Source: JBCBGF01 sp039820585 (GTDB taxonomy: Bacteria; Pseudomonadota; Alphaproteobacteria; Rhodobacterales; Rhodobacteraceae). From it: a DNA stretch of 64,000 nt. Shown one piece after another: positions 42,974-51,949 of the stretch. The stretch spans positions 8,255 through 72,254 of the forward strand of contig JBCBPV010000012.1 of assembly GCA_039820585.1 (NCBI GenBank). Reading direction: 5' to 3'. The notes beneath the pieces were generated by a model. It did not search any database, was not told the DNA's origin, and saw only the letters and a program-made list of their open reading frames with translations. Position 1 is the stretch's first letter. Each line of letters starts with the position of its first letter. The position numbers and the translations under genes were made by a program.

Positions 42974-43084
42974 GGGCGCCACGCTATCCGGCGCGGCGAG
43001 GGCGGGAAAGAGGATTTGCTTTGCCGCAGCGGGAGGCGCAGGCTGACGCCACCACACCGGACGCAATTCGGAAAGGATGCCCCC

Positions 43085-44878
43085 ATGAACCGCACATTTC
43101 TTGTCGCCGCCGCCACCGTGGCGATGCTGATCACCCCGCCCACGCTCGCGCAAACCGCCACCGATTCGGTCGCACCAGAGGCGGGCGGGGCCACGGGTGC
43201 CGCCGGTCTGACCCCGGCGGCCAAAGCCGCGCTGGCCGCAAAGGACGCAGGCCAACCGGTCGAAGCCACCGACTGGATGGTCGCCGCCGCAAACCCGCTC
43301 GCCGTTGAGGCCGGGGCGCGCGTGCTGCGTGAGGGCGGCACCGCAGCGGATGCCATGGTCGCCGTGCAGGCCGTGCTGGGGCTGGTGGAGCCGCAATCGT
43401 CAGGCCTGGGCGGTGGCGCGTTCCTTGTCTGGTATGACGGCGCGACGGGGGAGATCACCACGCTTGATGGCCGCGAAACCGCACCGCTCGCCGCCACGCC
43501 GCGCCTGTTTCAGACCGAGGACGGCGAACCCATGGGCTTTTGGGAAGCGGTCGTCGGCGGGCGGTCCGTTGGGACACCGGGCACGCCTGCGCTTATGGAG
43601 GCCGCGCATCGGCGCTGGGGCCGCGCCAACTGGGGCGGGCTGTTTGACGAGGCGATTGCCCATGCCGAAGACGGGTTCACCGTTTCGGAACGGCTGGCGG
43701 GCATGGTCGCAGGCGGAGAAGAGCGGTTGCGCACCTTCCCCGATACCGAGGCGTATTTCTTCCCCGGCGGCAGAGAGCTGGCCGCGGGTGACACACTGGT
43801 GAATGCCGCCTACGGGTCCACCTTGCGCCAGATGGCGGCAGAGGGCGCGTCGGCGATCTACACCGGTGCGATTGCCGAGGACATCGTGGCCACCGTGCGC
43901 AACGCCGAAGGGAACCCCGGTGTGTTGTCCACCACTGACCTCGCGCTTTACGAGGTAATCGAGCGCCCCGCCATCTGCGTCGAATACCGCGCGCATGATG
44001 TCTGCGGGATGGGGCCACCGTCATCCGGAGCCCTGACCGTGGGGCAGATCCTGGGGATGCTGGGCAGCTACGACCTGGCTGCTTTGGGAGCCGAGAGTGC
44101 CGAGGCCTGGCGGTTGATCGGCGATGCCTCGCGCCTCGCCTTCGCCGACCGAGGGCGGTACATGGCCGATAGCGATTTCGTGCCCGTGCCGATGGAAGGG
44201 TTGGTTGACCCCGACTACCTCGCCAGTCGTGCCGCATTGCTCGCAGGCGATGACGCTCTGCCCGAGGTCGCGCCGGGTATGCCGGAATACGACCACGCGC
44301 TGATGTGGGGCGATGATGCGTCGATCGAGTTCCCCTCGACCTCGCATATCTCTATCGTCGATCCCTTTGGCAACGCGCTGTCGATGACGACGACGATTGA
44401 GAACGGCTTTGGCTCGCGCCTGATGACCAACGGGTTTTTGTTGAACAACGAGCTGACCGATTTCTCGTTCCGCACCCATTCCGACGGCTGGCCCATCGCC
44501 AACCGGGTGGAGCCGGGCAAGCGGCCGCGATCATCGATGTCGCCCACCATCGTTTTGCGCGACGGGGCGCCAGTTCTGGTCGTGGGCTCGCCCGGGGGCA
44601 GCCGGATTATCGGCTATGTCGCCAAGACGATCATCGCGCATCTGGATTGGGGGATGGATGTGCAGGCGGCGGTGGCGATGCCGCATCTGGTGAACCGGTT
44701 CGGCACCTATGATCTGGAGGAAGGCACCGATGCGGTAGCGCTGGAGGCCGATCTGCAAGGGTTCGGGTTTGAGACGAACCAGCGGGGGCTGACATCGGGG
44801 CTGCACGCGATTTCGGTGGGGGAGACTCTGCTGGGCGGGGCAGATCCGCGGCGGGAGGGGATTGCGATTGGGGAGTGA
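43085..44878 (+). CDS. ggt: Gamma-glutamyltranspeptidase precursor
   Basis: The 597-residue periplasmic enzyme cleaves glutathione and other gamma-glutamyl compounds. A Sec signal (MNRTFLVAAATVAMLITPPT) is followed by WMVAAANPLAVEAGARVLRE and QSSGLGGGAFLVW. The self-processing site is EFPSTSHISIVDPFGNALSM; its Thr becomes the N-terminal nucleophile of the small subunit. MTTTIENGFGSRLM and GKRPRSSMSPTIV are small-subunit motifs. The ATG at 43085 has AAAGGA upstream; longer in-frame extensions lack the signal peptide. Confidence 0.93.
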   Translation: MNRTFLVAAATVAMLITPPTLAQTATDSVAPEAGGATGAAGLTPAAKAALAAKDAGQPVEATDWMVAAANPLAVEAGARVLREGGTAADAMVAVQAVLGLVEPQSSGLGGGAFLVWYDGATGEITTLDGRETAPLAATPRLFQTEDGEPMGFWEAVVGGRSVGTPGTPALMEAAHRRWGRANWGGLFDEAIAHAEDGFTVSERLAGMVAGGEERLRTFPDTEAYFFPGGRELAAGDTLVNAAYGSTLRQMAAEGASAIYTGAIAEDIVATVRNAEGNPGVLSTTDLALYEVIERPAICVEYRAHDVCGMGPPSSGALTVGQILGMLGSYDLAALGAESAEAWRLIGDASRLAFADRGRYMADSDFVPVPMEGLVDPDYLASRAALLAGDDALPEVAPGMPEYDHALMWGDDASIEFPSTSHISIVDPFGNALSMTTTIENGFGSRLMTNGFLLNNELTDFSFRTHSDGWPIANRVEPGKRPRSSMSPTIVLRDGAPVLVVGSPGGSRIIGYVAKTIIAHLDWGMDVQAAVAMPHLVNRFGTYDLEEGTDAVALEADLQGFGFETNQRGLTSGLHAISVGETLLGGADPRREGIAIGE

Positions 44879-44891
44879 CGTGCGCGACAGA

Positions 44892-45024
44892 GGCCATCGC
44901 AGGCCCGTGGGTGGGCGAACTGGCCTACCGCTAGCGTGCTTTATCTCTCAAAGCACATCTTCCGCATCGCCTGCGCCCTGCCGCTAGCCAAATCGCCGAC
45001 CCGGCGGGCGGGCCTGCGATGGCC
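44892..45024. repeat. 133-bp nested inverted repeat between convergent ggt and phoH
   Basis: GGCCATCGCAGGCCCG (44892-44907) is exactly repeated in inverted form as CGGGCCTGCGATGGCC (45009-45024). Just inside, GGGTGGGCGAACTGGC faces GCCAAATCGCCGACCC with 13 of 16 pairs, and in the middle GTGCTTT and AAAGCAC form another 7-bp stem. No T-run is present. Confidence 0.75.
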
Positions 45025-45078
45025 GGGGCCTGCGGCCTGTTAACCGGCCGTGGGGACAAGCGTGACGTCGCGGCTACC

Positions 45079-46098
45079 CTACCCCTTGGCTGGATCGTCC
45101 GCCTCATAAGCCTCGATAATCTTCGCCACCAGCGGGTGCCGCACCACATCCTTGGCCGTGAAGTAATTGAACGCGATGCTGTCGATCCGGCCCAAGAGCC
45201 GCTCGGCATCGTGCAACCCGCTGGTCACGCCGCGCGGCAGGTCCACCTGGCTGCGATCGCCCGTGATCACCATCCGGCTACCCTCACCCAACCGCGTCAG
45301 GAACATCTTCATCTGCATCGCTGTGGCATTCTGCGCCTCATCGAGCACCACAAACGCATTGGCCAGTGTCCGCCCGCGCATGAATGCCAAAGGCGCGATC
45401 TCGATGCGCTTTTCCTCGATCAGCTTGGCGACCTGTTTGCCCGGCAGGAAATCGTTCAGCGCATCGTAGAGCGGCTGCATATAGGGATCGACCTTGTCCT
45501 TCATATCGCCCGGCAGAAAGCCCAGCCGCTCGCCTGCCTCCACAGCAGGCCGCGACAGGATGATCTTGTCCACATGGCCTTCGATGAACATCGACACGCC
45601 CACCGCGACAGCCAAATAGGTTTTGCCAGTGCCCGCAGGGCCAATGCCGAAGGCGAGTTCATTGGAAAACAGCGCGCGCACATAGGCCTTCTGCGCGTCC
45701 GTCCGAGGCTCCACCAGCTTCTTGCGGGTCTTGATCTCAACCCGGCCGCCTTTGAACATCTCCATCTGGTCGCCAGAGCGCGTCCCGGTGCCGGTCTCGG
45801 ACCCGCCCATGCGGATCTCGCCGTCTATCTCGCCGGCATCAACCGTGCGCCCGGCCTCCAGCTTTTGGTAGAGCCCTTCGAGCACCTGCACCGCGCGCCC
45901 GGCGGCATCGTCCTCGCCGATCACGGCAAGCTGATTGCCCCGGCGCAGGATCTGCACGGAAAGCTCATGCTCGATCTGGGCGAGGTTGCGGTCGAACTCA
46001 CCACACAGGTCGATGAGAAGGCGGTTGTCGGGAAACTCCACAAGGGTTTCGTGGATGTCGGGTGACGCGACGGGGTCGGTCAAGGGGCTGGTGGCCAA
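45079..46098 (-). CDS. phoH: PhoH-family ATPase
   Basis: The 339-residue protein has an N-terminal PhoH-like/KH-type region and a P-loop ATPase domain with GIGPAGTGKTYLAVAVGVSM, ILSRPAVEAGERLGFLPGDM, FVVLDEAQNATAMQMKMFLT and MVITGDRSQVDLPRG. It is thought to act with YbeY in RNA metabolism. Upstream of it an AT-rich 120-base stretch should hold the promoter. Confidence 0.93.
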   Translation of the reverse strand: MATSPLTDPVASPDIHETLVEFPDNRLLIDLCGEFDRNLAQIEHELSVQILRRGNQLAVIGEDDAAGRAVQVLEGLYQKLEAGRTVDAGEIDGEIRMGGSETGTGTRSGDQMEMFKGGRVEIKTRKKLVEPRTDAQKAYVRALFSNELAFGIGPAGTGKTYLAVAVGVSMFIEGHVDKIILSRPAVEAGERLGFLPGDMKDKVDPYMQPLYDALNDFLPGKQVAKLIEEKRIEIAPLAFMRGRTLANAFVVLDEAQNATAMQMKMFLTRLGEGSRMVITGDRSQVDLPRGVTSGLHDAERLLGRIDSIAFNYFTAKDVVRHPLVAKIIEAYEADDPAKG

Positions 46099-46218
46099 GC
46101 AATGCTCCGTTCAGGCGTGCCTTTGCGGGGAGTGGTACATATCGCGCGGGGTGGCACAAGGTGTTGCAGAGAGATGTTGGGAAAAAATATCGTGGAATTG
46201 GTATGTGAAAGGCCCCCT

Positions 46219-48144
46219 TTACCCCCGCCCCAAAAAACGCCGCGCATCCGCCGCGCTTTCAAACACATGCGCCGCCTGTTCGCTGGAAAACGACTGCCCC
46301 AGCTTACGGCGCATGAAGGCCGACCCTGAATACCGTGTGATCTTGCGATAAAACCTGTCTGACAGCCCATCGACCATCGCGAAATACTCGCGCTCGATAT
46401 CTTCCTCGATCCGGGTGCCATCATAGTTCACCACCACATCCACCCGCGCGCCCAGCCGGCCGCACACCTCTTCCACGCGCGCGCGGATGGCGTCGATATC
46501 GGCGCGGGCGCGCACGCGCAGGTTCTCGAAGTTTATGAACAAAATCGTGCCCGCGGGGTTCAGCGCAATCCGGTCGGCGAGGTCGAGGTGCAGAAGTTCT
46601 GCCTTCAGATCCATCGGCGCGTCGGTGAAAATCCGCGCATCCATCGGCGCGACTTCGGTTACGATCGGGGCAAAGTCGAGATGGGCCAGCACATCCCGCT
46701 CAACCTCCAGCCCGGGCGCGATCTCGATCAGGTGGAGCTCCTCAGACGTCAGCCGGAACACGGCCCGTTCGGTCACATAGAGCACGGGCTTGCCCTGCGC
46801 CAAAGCCTGCGCGCCGGAAAAGGTAATCTGGCCCACCCGCCCCAGCCCCTTTTTCATACGTCCCTCGCGGGCAATGAAGGCCCGACCCTCCCGCAACTCA
46901 AATTTCAGTCCGCTTGCGGTCATCGTGCCGGTGAACACCACGCGGCGCGCGGCCTGGCTGATGTTGATGAACCCGCCCGAACCCGCCAGCCGCGGTCCGA
47001 AGCGCGAGACGTTGACGTTGCCCTGTGCATCGAACTCGGCCATCCCAAGGATCGCAAGATCGAGCCCCCCGCCGTCGTAGAAATCGAACTGCGCGTTTTG
47101 CGGGATGATCGCATCGGTGTTGACCGCCGCCCCGAAATCGAGCCCGCTGGCGGGCAGGCCCCCGATCACGCCGGGCTCTGCGGTCAGCGTGAAGTGTTCC
47201 AGCATCCCCTCTTCGCCCACCACCTGCGCCACGCCTTCGGGCATGCCGATGCCCAGATTGATGACCCCGTTCACCGGCAACTCGAACGCCGCGCGCCGGG
47301 CAATGACCTTGCGCGCATCCAGCGGCATGGATCCCATATCGCTGGTATCTGCGCGGTAGCGGCCTGAAAACGTGTGGCTATAGGGGGTGGCAAAGGTCTG
47401 CATGTGATTGGAGGTGTTGGCCACCACGACCGCATCCACCAACGCCGAAGGAATTTTCACATCCCGTGGGTTCAGCGCGCCGCGCGCCACGGTGCGTTCC
47501 ACTTGCACGATCACCACCCCGCCGGAGTTCTTGACCGCCATCGCCTGCGCGAGGTTGTCGATGACCAGCGCCTCCCGCTCCATTGTGATGTTGCCGGCCT
47601 GATCGGCGGTCGTGCCGCGCAGAAGGGCCACGTCGATGGGGCGGGCGGGATAGAACAGATGCTCTTGCCCCGCGATCTCGGTGAGTTGGACGAGGTCCTG
47701 GGTGGAGATGTCGTTGACCTTGCCGCCTTCGATGCGCGGGTCCACGAAGGTGCCAAGCCCCACTTTGGTCAGCGCGCCGGGCCGCCCGGCGGCGATGTCA
47801 CGGAACAGGTGGCTGATCACGCCCTGGGGCAGGTTGTAGCCTTCGATCTTGCCCTGGGTGGCCAGCGCGGCAACCCTGGGGATCAGACCCCAATGCCCGC
47901 CGATCACGCATTTCAAGAGCCCCTCATGACCCAGGTGGTTCAGCCCCTTCTCGCCCCCATCCCCCTGCCCCGCAGCGAAAAACAGCGTCAGGTCAAGCGG
48001 ATGTCCGGTGTCTTTGAACCGCGCTTCAACGGCCAGCAACAGCTCTTCCGGGACGCCGATGCCCACAAAGCCCGAGGTGGTGACGGTATCGCCGTCCGAG
48101 ATCAGTGCAGCAGCGGCAGCGGCGTCGATGACTTTGCGCTTCAT
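46219..48144 (-). CDS. Fused acyl-CoA:acetate/3-ketoacid CoA-transferase with C-terminal extension
   Basis: The 641-residue protein joins the alpha-type half (TVTTSGFVGIGVPEELLLAV) and the beta-type half (VINLGIGMPEGVAQVVGEEG), as in YdiF/propionate CoA-transferases. The catalytic Glu lies in LTAEPGVIGGLPASG. Family members end near residue 520-530; here about 110 more residues follow (LNPAGTILFINFENLRVRAR and TRYSGSAFMRRKLGQSF). The donor and acceptor acids are unknown. The extension resembles a small alpha/beta domain of the STAS type, but this is uncertain. Confidence 0.87.
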   Translation of the reverse strand: MKRKVIDAAAAAALISDGDTVTTSGFVGIGVPEELLLAVEARFKDTGHPLDLTLFFAAGQGDGGEKGLNHLGHEGLLKCVIGGHWGLIPRVAALATQGKIEGYNLPQGVISHLFRDIAAGRPGALTKVGLGTFVDPRIEGGKVNDISTQDLVQLTEIAGQEHLFYPARPIDVALLRGTTADQAGNITMEREALVIDNLAQAMAVKNSGGVVIVQVERTVARGALNPRDVKIPSALVDAVVVANTSNHMQTFATPYSHTFSGRYRADTSDMGSMPLDARKVIARRAAFELPVNGVINLGIGMPEGVAQVVGEEGMLEHFTLTAEPGVIGGLPASGLDFGAAVNTDAIIPQNAQFDFYDGGGLDLAILGMAEFDAQGNVNVSRFGPRLAGSGGFINISQAARRVVFTGTMTASGLKFELREGRAFIAREGRMKKGLGRVGQITFSGAQALAQGKPVLYVTERAVFRLTSEELHLIEIAPGLEVERDVLAHLDFAPIVTEVAPMDARIFTDAPMDLKAELLHLDLADRIALNPAGTILFINFENLRVRARADIDAIRARVEEVCGRLGARVDVVVNYDGTRIEEDIEREYFAMVDGLSDRFYRKITRYSGSAFMRRKLGQSFSSEQAAHVFESAADARRFLGRG

Positions 48145-48269
48145 GGGCGGGTCCCCCTAGGGCGCGAGTGTGGCGTGGGGAGTGTGCAGTGGTCAACTGG
48201 AGCAACCGCATGCGGCCGGGCATCCCGCGATTTGCAACCCGCATGTTCGCCTGTGGCGGGGGTGGTTGC

Positions 48270-49196
48270 CTACTTTCCGGATAGGTTCTTGCCCTGCACC
48301 CTACGCTTGACGTCTTTGATGCGCTGATTGAACTGCCGCCAATGGAATTTTGCAGTGGCCCAGCCCATCCGGAACCTTTCCGCAAGCGAGGGTGGGCGCC
48401 CGCGAAAATAATCATCCAAGAATAGCGGCGGGCGGTTCCGAACGTTGTACTTTATATCGAGCGCATGCGGGAGTTGCGGCGCATGCAGCATGCGCCCGTT
48501 GAAGCGATCGTTCCGGAGCAGGGTCAATTCTATCAACGAAGGGACCTCTGTTCCAAGATCGGCAATCTCAAACGGGCCTGTCACGTTGTTGGGGTGCGCG
48601 TGGACGCAAGTGAAATGGCGACCCAGTTTTTCGACAAATGGCAGCAAAACGTGCTGCAACACACCCCGATGATCCATGCGCTCGATAGAGTGCAGTTCCA
48701 AAACAACGATGCGAAAGCGTTTGAGTGTCTCGTCAGACGTTGCCAGTATGTTGCGGTACTCCGCGCCTTCGATATCCATTTGAAGCATTAGGTCTTCAGC
48801 AGGGTCCGGCCTGTGGCGGGCAACCCATGTATCAAGCGAAACGGCGTTCTCACTATCGGGGGCATCCAACCAAAGCTTCTCGAATGTCTGAACCCCGTCA
48901 ATCAGCGGGGTATGGAATAGCTCGACATCGCTTGAGGCATCACACAAATGTGCCGCCAAACCGAAGCGCTTCGCCAACTCATCCTCGAAGGATTTGAAAT
49001 TGTTGACCCCTGGCGAGAAGCACGCCGTCACCCCGAGTAAGTCATCGGGAACGAGGTATGAGCCATCGCGCCCGGGCCCAATCCTTAGAAGTGGCGCTGG
49101 CGATGGTTTCGGACAAAGCGCGTCCAGAAAACGACGCATATCTGCCGCGTCGGATTTCATGGATGATTCTGGTACCTCGATACCGAAAAATTCCAT
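48270..49196 (-). CDS. FkbM-family methyltransferase-like protein
   Basis: The 308-residue protein contains LLRIGPGRDGSYLVPDDLLG, then CFSPGVNNFKSFEDELAKRF in place of motif I, and the FkbM-type segment DLMLQMDIEGAEYRNILATS, followed by FRIVVLELHSIERM. FkbM-like enzymes methylate hydroxyl groups in polyketides or polysaccharides. The C terminus is basic. Codon use is less GC-rich than around it, suggesting transfer. Of several in-frame starts the ATG at 49196 (MEFFGIEVPES) is the first that follows a purine-rich stretch; 20 bases upstream another ATG is possible. Confidence 0.72.
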   Translation of the reverse strand: MEFFGIEVPESSMKSDAADMRRFLDALCPKPSPAPLLRIGPGRDGSYLVPDDLLGVTACFSPGVNNFKSFEDELAKRFGLAAHLCDASSDVELFHTPLIDGVQTFEKLWLDAPDSENAVSLDTWVARHRPDPAEDLMLQMDIEGAEYRNILATSDETLKRFRIVVLELHSIERMDHRGVLQHVLLPFVEKLGRHFTCVHAHPNNVTGPFEIADLGTEVPSLIELTLLRNDRFNGRMLHAPQLPHALDIKYNVRNRPPLFLDDYFRGRPPSLAERFRMGWATAKFHWRQFNQRIKDVKRRVQGKNLSGK

Positions 49197-49459
49197 TGGA
49201 GGTACCCTCAACATGTGCAGTGGTAATACGATGCCCGGTGCGGCGTTGTTTTGCCAGGCACGGTGATGGTAGTGCATCAGTATACATGTGTAATCGGGGT
49301 CGGCACCAGAGCTGGCTTGTCGGTGTTTTTTGATCCGGGCCTCCGCAACTGAGCAGTGACTACTTGCGTTAAACAGACAATGGTGCCTGCCTTGGCCTTT
49401 AAATAGTAAATGCTCGCAGCCAATGGTCGCGCCGAACCCCGCGCACTCTGCTTTGCAGT

Positions 49460-49475
49460 TTGTGCGGATGCACAA
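49460..49475. promoter_or_regulatory. Palindrome upstream of glpR
   Basis: TTGTGC-GGAT-GCACAA is a perfect 6-bp inverted repeat, flanked by further partly symmetric bases (TTTGCAG on the left, GTGCAG on the right). It is a candidate operator for a dimeric regulator, 107 bases before the glpR start. Confidence 0.4.
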
Positions 49476-49518
49476 GGTGCAGTCGGCCCCTGCGAGAGAC
49501 TTTCGTATAAGTGGTTCT

Positions 49519-49544
49519 CGAAAGGCATTCGAAAGCGTTTTTCG
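49519..49544. promoter_or_regulatory. Candidate GlpR operator
   Basis: CGAAA (49530-49534) and TTTCG (49540-49544) form an inverted repeat with a 5-base spacer; another CGAAA lies exactly 11 bases upstream (49519-49523). DeoR-family glycerol repressors prefer TTTCG-type half-sites, and the site lies 38-63 bases before glpR, so autoregulation of glpR-glpD is plausible. Confidence 0.5.
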
Positions 49545-49581
49545 CTGGCACCAAGGCACGCTCTGCCGTAAGCCGCCGCCC

Positions 49582-50352
49582 ATGGACGTCACCGAACGGC
49601 ACGAAGATATCCTGGCCCTCCTCACCCGCGACGGGACCGTCGAGGTGGACGACCTCGTGCGCCGCTATGCCGTTACGCCCCAGACCATCCGCACGGATCT
49701 GCGCGATCTCTCGGACCGGGGGCTTATCATGCGCACCCATGGCGGGGCGCGCCGGGTTACGACGGTGACAAACCGCGACTATGCCGAGCGCCGGAAACTG
49801 CACGCTCCGGCCAAGCGGGCGATAGGCCAGCTGGCGGCGTCGCTGATCCCCGACGATTGCGCGGTGTCGATCAATATTGGCACCACGACGGAACAGGTGG
49901 CTGCGGGGCTGGCAGGGCATAGCGGGTTGGTCGTGATTACCAACAATATCAATATCGTGAACGCGTTGATGGGTGGGAAATGCCGCGATCTGGTGCTGGT
50001 GGGTGGGACCGTGCGGCAAAGCGACGGGGCGATTGTGGGCGACGACGCTGTGGCGTTTCTGGAACGCTACAAGGCGGATGTGGCGGTGATCGGGGCGTCG
50101 GCTTTGGACGCGGATGGATCGGTGACGGATTACGATGCGCGCGAGGTGTCTGTGGCCCGCGCGCTCCTTCGCAATGCGCGGCGGCGGATCCTGGTGGCGG
50201 ATGCAACGAAGTTCGAGCGCACCGCGCCTGTACGGATTTGCGAGGTGGGGGATGTGGATGTGTTTGTGACAGACACGGCGCCACCGCCCGCGTTCGCGGC
50301 GGCGGCACAGGCGGGGACCGAAATTCTGACAGTGGAGAACCAGCATGGCTGA
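49582..50352 (+). CDS. glpR: DeoR-family glycerol-3-phosphate regulon repressor
   Basis: The 256-residue repressor has an N-terminal DeoR helix-turn-helix (ERHEDILALLTRDGTVEVDD and TPQTIRTDLRDLSDRGL, RTHGGA) and a C-terminal phosphosugar-binding domain (INIGTTTEQVA, GGTVRQSDGAIVGD). It overlaps glpD by 8 bases, which points to glycerol-3-phosphate as effector. The ATG at 49582 is the family start; earlier in-frame starts lie in the promoter area. Confidence 0.9.
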   Translation: MDVTERHEDILALLTRDGTVEVDDLVRRYAVTPQTIRTDLRDLSDRGLIMRTHGGARRVTTVTNRDYAERRKLHAPAKRAIGQLAASLIPDDCAVSINIGTTTEQVAAGLAGHSGLVVITNNINIVNALMGGKCRDLVLVGGTVRQSDGAIVGDDAVAFLERYKADVAVIGASALDADGSVTDYDAREVSVARALLRNARRRILVADATKFERTAPVRICEVGDVDVFVTDTAPPPAFAAAAQAGTEILTVENQHG

Positions 50353-51910
50353 GACCGACTATGACGTGTTCATTATCGGTGGCGGGATCAACGGCTGTGG
50401 CATCGCGCGGGACGCGGCGGGGCGCGGGTTGAAGGTGGGACTGGCCGAGATGAACGATCTGGCCTCGGCCACGTCGTCGTCGTCGACCAAGCTGTTCCAT
50501 GGGGGCCTGCGCTATCTGGAGTATTTCGAATTTCGGCTGGTGCGCGAGGCATTGATGGAACGTGAGATCCTGCTGCGCGCAATGCCCCATATCAGCTGGC
50601 CCATGCGCTTTGTCCTACCCTACCACCGTGACATGCGGTTCGAGAACGACACGCCGACCTCGAAACTGCTGTCATTTGTGATGCCCTGGATGAAGGGGCG
50701 GCGGCCGGCCTGGCTGATCCGGCTGGGGCTGTTTCTCTATGACAATCTGGGCGGGCGGAAGATCCTTCCGGGGACATCGACGGTGTTCCTGAAAGGTCGG
50801 GCCGAGGGCGCGCCGCTGCAAGAGCGGTTCGAGATGGCCTATGAGTATTCCGATTGCTGGGTTGAGGACTCGCGGCTGGTCGTCCTGAACGCGCGGGATG
50901 CGGCGATGCGGGGGGCCGACGTGATGACGCGGACGCGGGTGGTGTCGGCGGATCGGCGCGATGGGTATTGGGAGGTGGTGCTCGAAGCGGGCGGCGCGCA
51001 ACGGACGGTGACGGCGGGCATGCTGGTCAATGCGGGTGGGCCTTGGGTCGGCGATATCATCCGCAACACGGTGCGCTCGAACGCGACCGAGGGCGTGCGG
51101 CTGGTGCGCGGCAGCCATATCGTGACGCGGCGGCTGTTTGATCATGACAAGTGCTATTTCTTCCAAGGCACCGATGGGCGGATCATCTTCGCGATCCCGT
51201 ACGAGGGCGATTTCACGCTGATCGGGACGACGGATGCAGAGCATGCAGACCCGTCTCAGAACCCCGAATGCACGCCGGAGGAGCGGGACTATTTGCTGGC
51301 CTTCGCGTCTCAGTATTTCAAGGAGCCGCTAGGGATAGAGGACGTCGTGTGGACCTATTCGGGCGTGCGGCCTTTGTACGACGATGGAGCCACATCGGCG
51401 ACGGCGGCGACGCGGGACTATGTGCTGAAGGTCGATGATACCGGCGGGGCGCCGGTGCTGAACGTGTTTGGCGGGAAAATCACCACCTATCGGCGCTTGG
51501 CCGAAAGCGCGCTGGAGAAGATCAAGCGCTACTTCCCCGGGACGCCGGGGGCGTGGACTGCGGGGGTGCCGTTGCCGGGCGGGAATTTCCCGGTGGAGGG
51601 GGCCGGGCGGTTGGTGGCTGGCTTGCAGCGGGATTACCCGTTTTTGTCCGAGGTGCAGGCGTGGCGGTTGGTGCGAGCCTACGGGCTGGAGGCGCGGGCT
51701 ATGTTGGGGGATGCGCGGTCGTCGGAAGATCTGGGCGAGGATTTCGGGGCCGGTGTGACGGCGCGCGAGCTGGATTGGGCTGCGGGGAACGAGTGGGTGC
51801 GCACGGCGGAGGATTTCGTGTGGCGGCGGACGAAGCTGGGGTTGCGGTTGAGTGAGGATCAGGTGGGGCGGATTGAGGGGTATTTGAGGGGGGTTGCGCC
51901 CGCACCCTAA
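50345..51910 (+). CDS. glpD: Glycerol-3-phosphate dehydrogenase (FAD)
   Basis: The 521-residue membrane-associated flavoenzyme oxidises glycerol 3-phosphate to DHAP and feeds electrons to quinone. The FAD-binding fold is DYDVFIIGGGINGCGIARDA, followed by SSSSTKLFHGGLRYLEYFEF, typical of GlpD. The C-terminal helical domain is present. It overlaps glpR and probably shares its promoter. The rest of the glycerol uptake genes are not in this window. Confidence 0.95.
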   Translation: MAETDYDVFIIGGGINGCGIARDAAGRGLKVGLAEMNDLASATSSSSTKLFHGGLRYLEYFEFRLVREALMEREILLRAMPHISWPMRFVLPYHRDMRFENDTPTSKLLSFVMPWMKGRRPAWLIRLGLFLYDNLGGRKILPGTSTVFLKGRAEGAPLQERFEMAYEYSDCWVEDSRLVVLNARDAAMRGADVMTRTRVVSADRRDGYWEVVLEAGGAQRTVTAGMLVNAGGPWVGDIIRNTVRSNATEGVRLVRGSHIVTRRLFDHDKCYFFQGTDGRIIFAIPYEGDFTLIGTTDAEHADPSQNPECTPEERDYLLAFASQYFKEPLGIEDVVWTYSGVRPLYDDGATSATAATRDYVLKVDDTGGAPVLNVFGGKITTYRRLAESALEKIKRYFPGTPGAWTAGVPLPGGNFPVEGAGRLVAGLQRDYPFLSEVQAWRLVRAYGLEARAMLGDARSSEDLGEDFGAGVTARELDWAAGNEWVRTAEDFVWRRTKLGLRLSEDQVGRIEGYLRGVAPAP

Positions 51911-51944
51911 CCCTCTCACCCGAGGGGAGCGGGTTAGGGTGCGG
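51901..51944. repeat. REP-like palindrome after glpD
   Basis: CGCACCCTAACCC and GGGTTAGGGTGCG form a perfect 13-bp stem around CTCTCACCCGAGGGGAGC. It starts inside the glpD stop region and ends 6 bases before the stop codon of the convergent amidohydrolase. It may act as a bidirectional transcript end. Confidence 0.8.
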
Positions 51945-51949
51945 GGTCA

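Larger units (their letters stand above)
49197..49581. other. Intergenic region with promoters of the FkbM gene and glpR
   Basis: No gene was recognised in this relatively AT-rich stretch. It contains the perfect palindrome TTGTGC-GGAT-GCACAA (49460-49475) and CGAAA-type repeats (49519-49544) in front of glpR. Exact promoter hexamers were not determined. Confidence 0.55.

Noticed and set aside
42632..43084. Upstream extension of the ggt frame
   Set aside because: It overlaps ybeY on the other strand; the signal peptide and ribosome site place the start at 43085.
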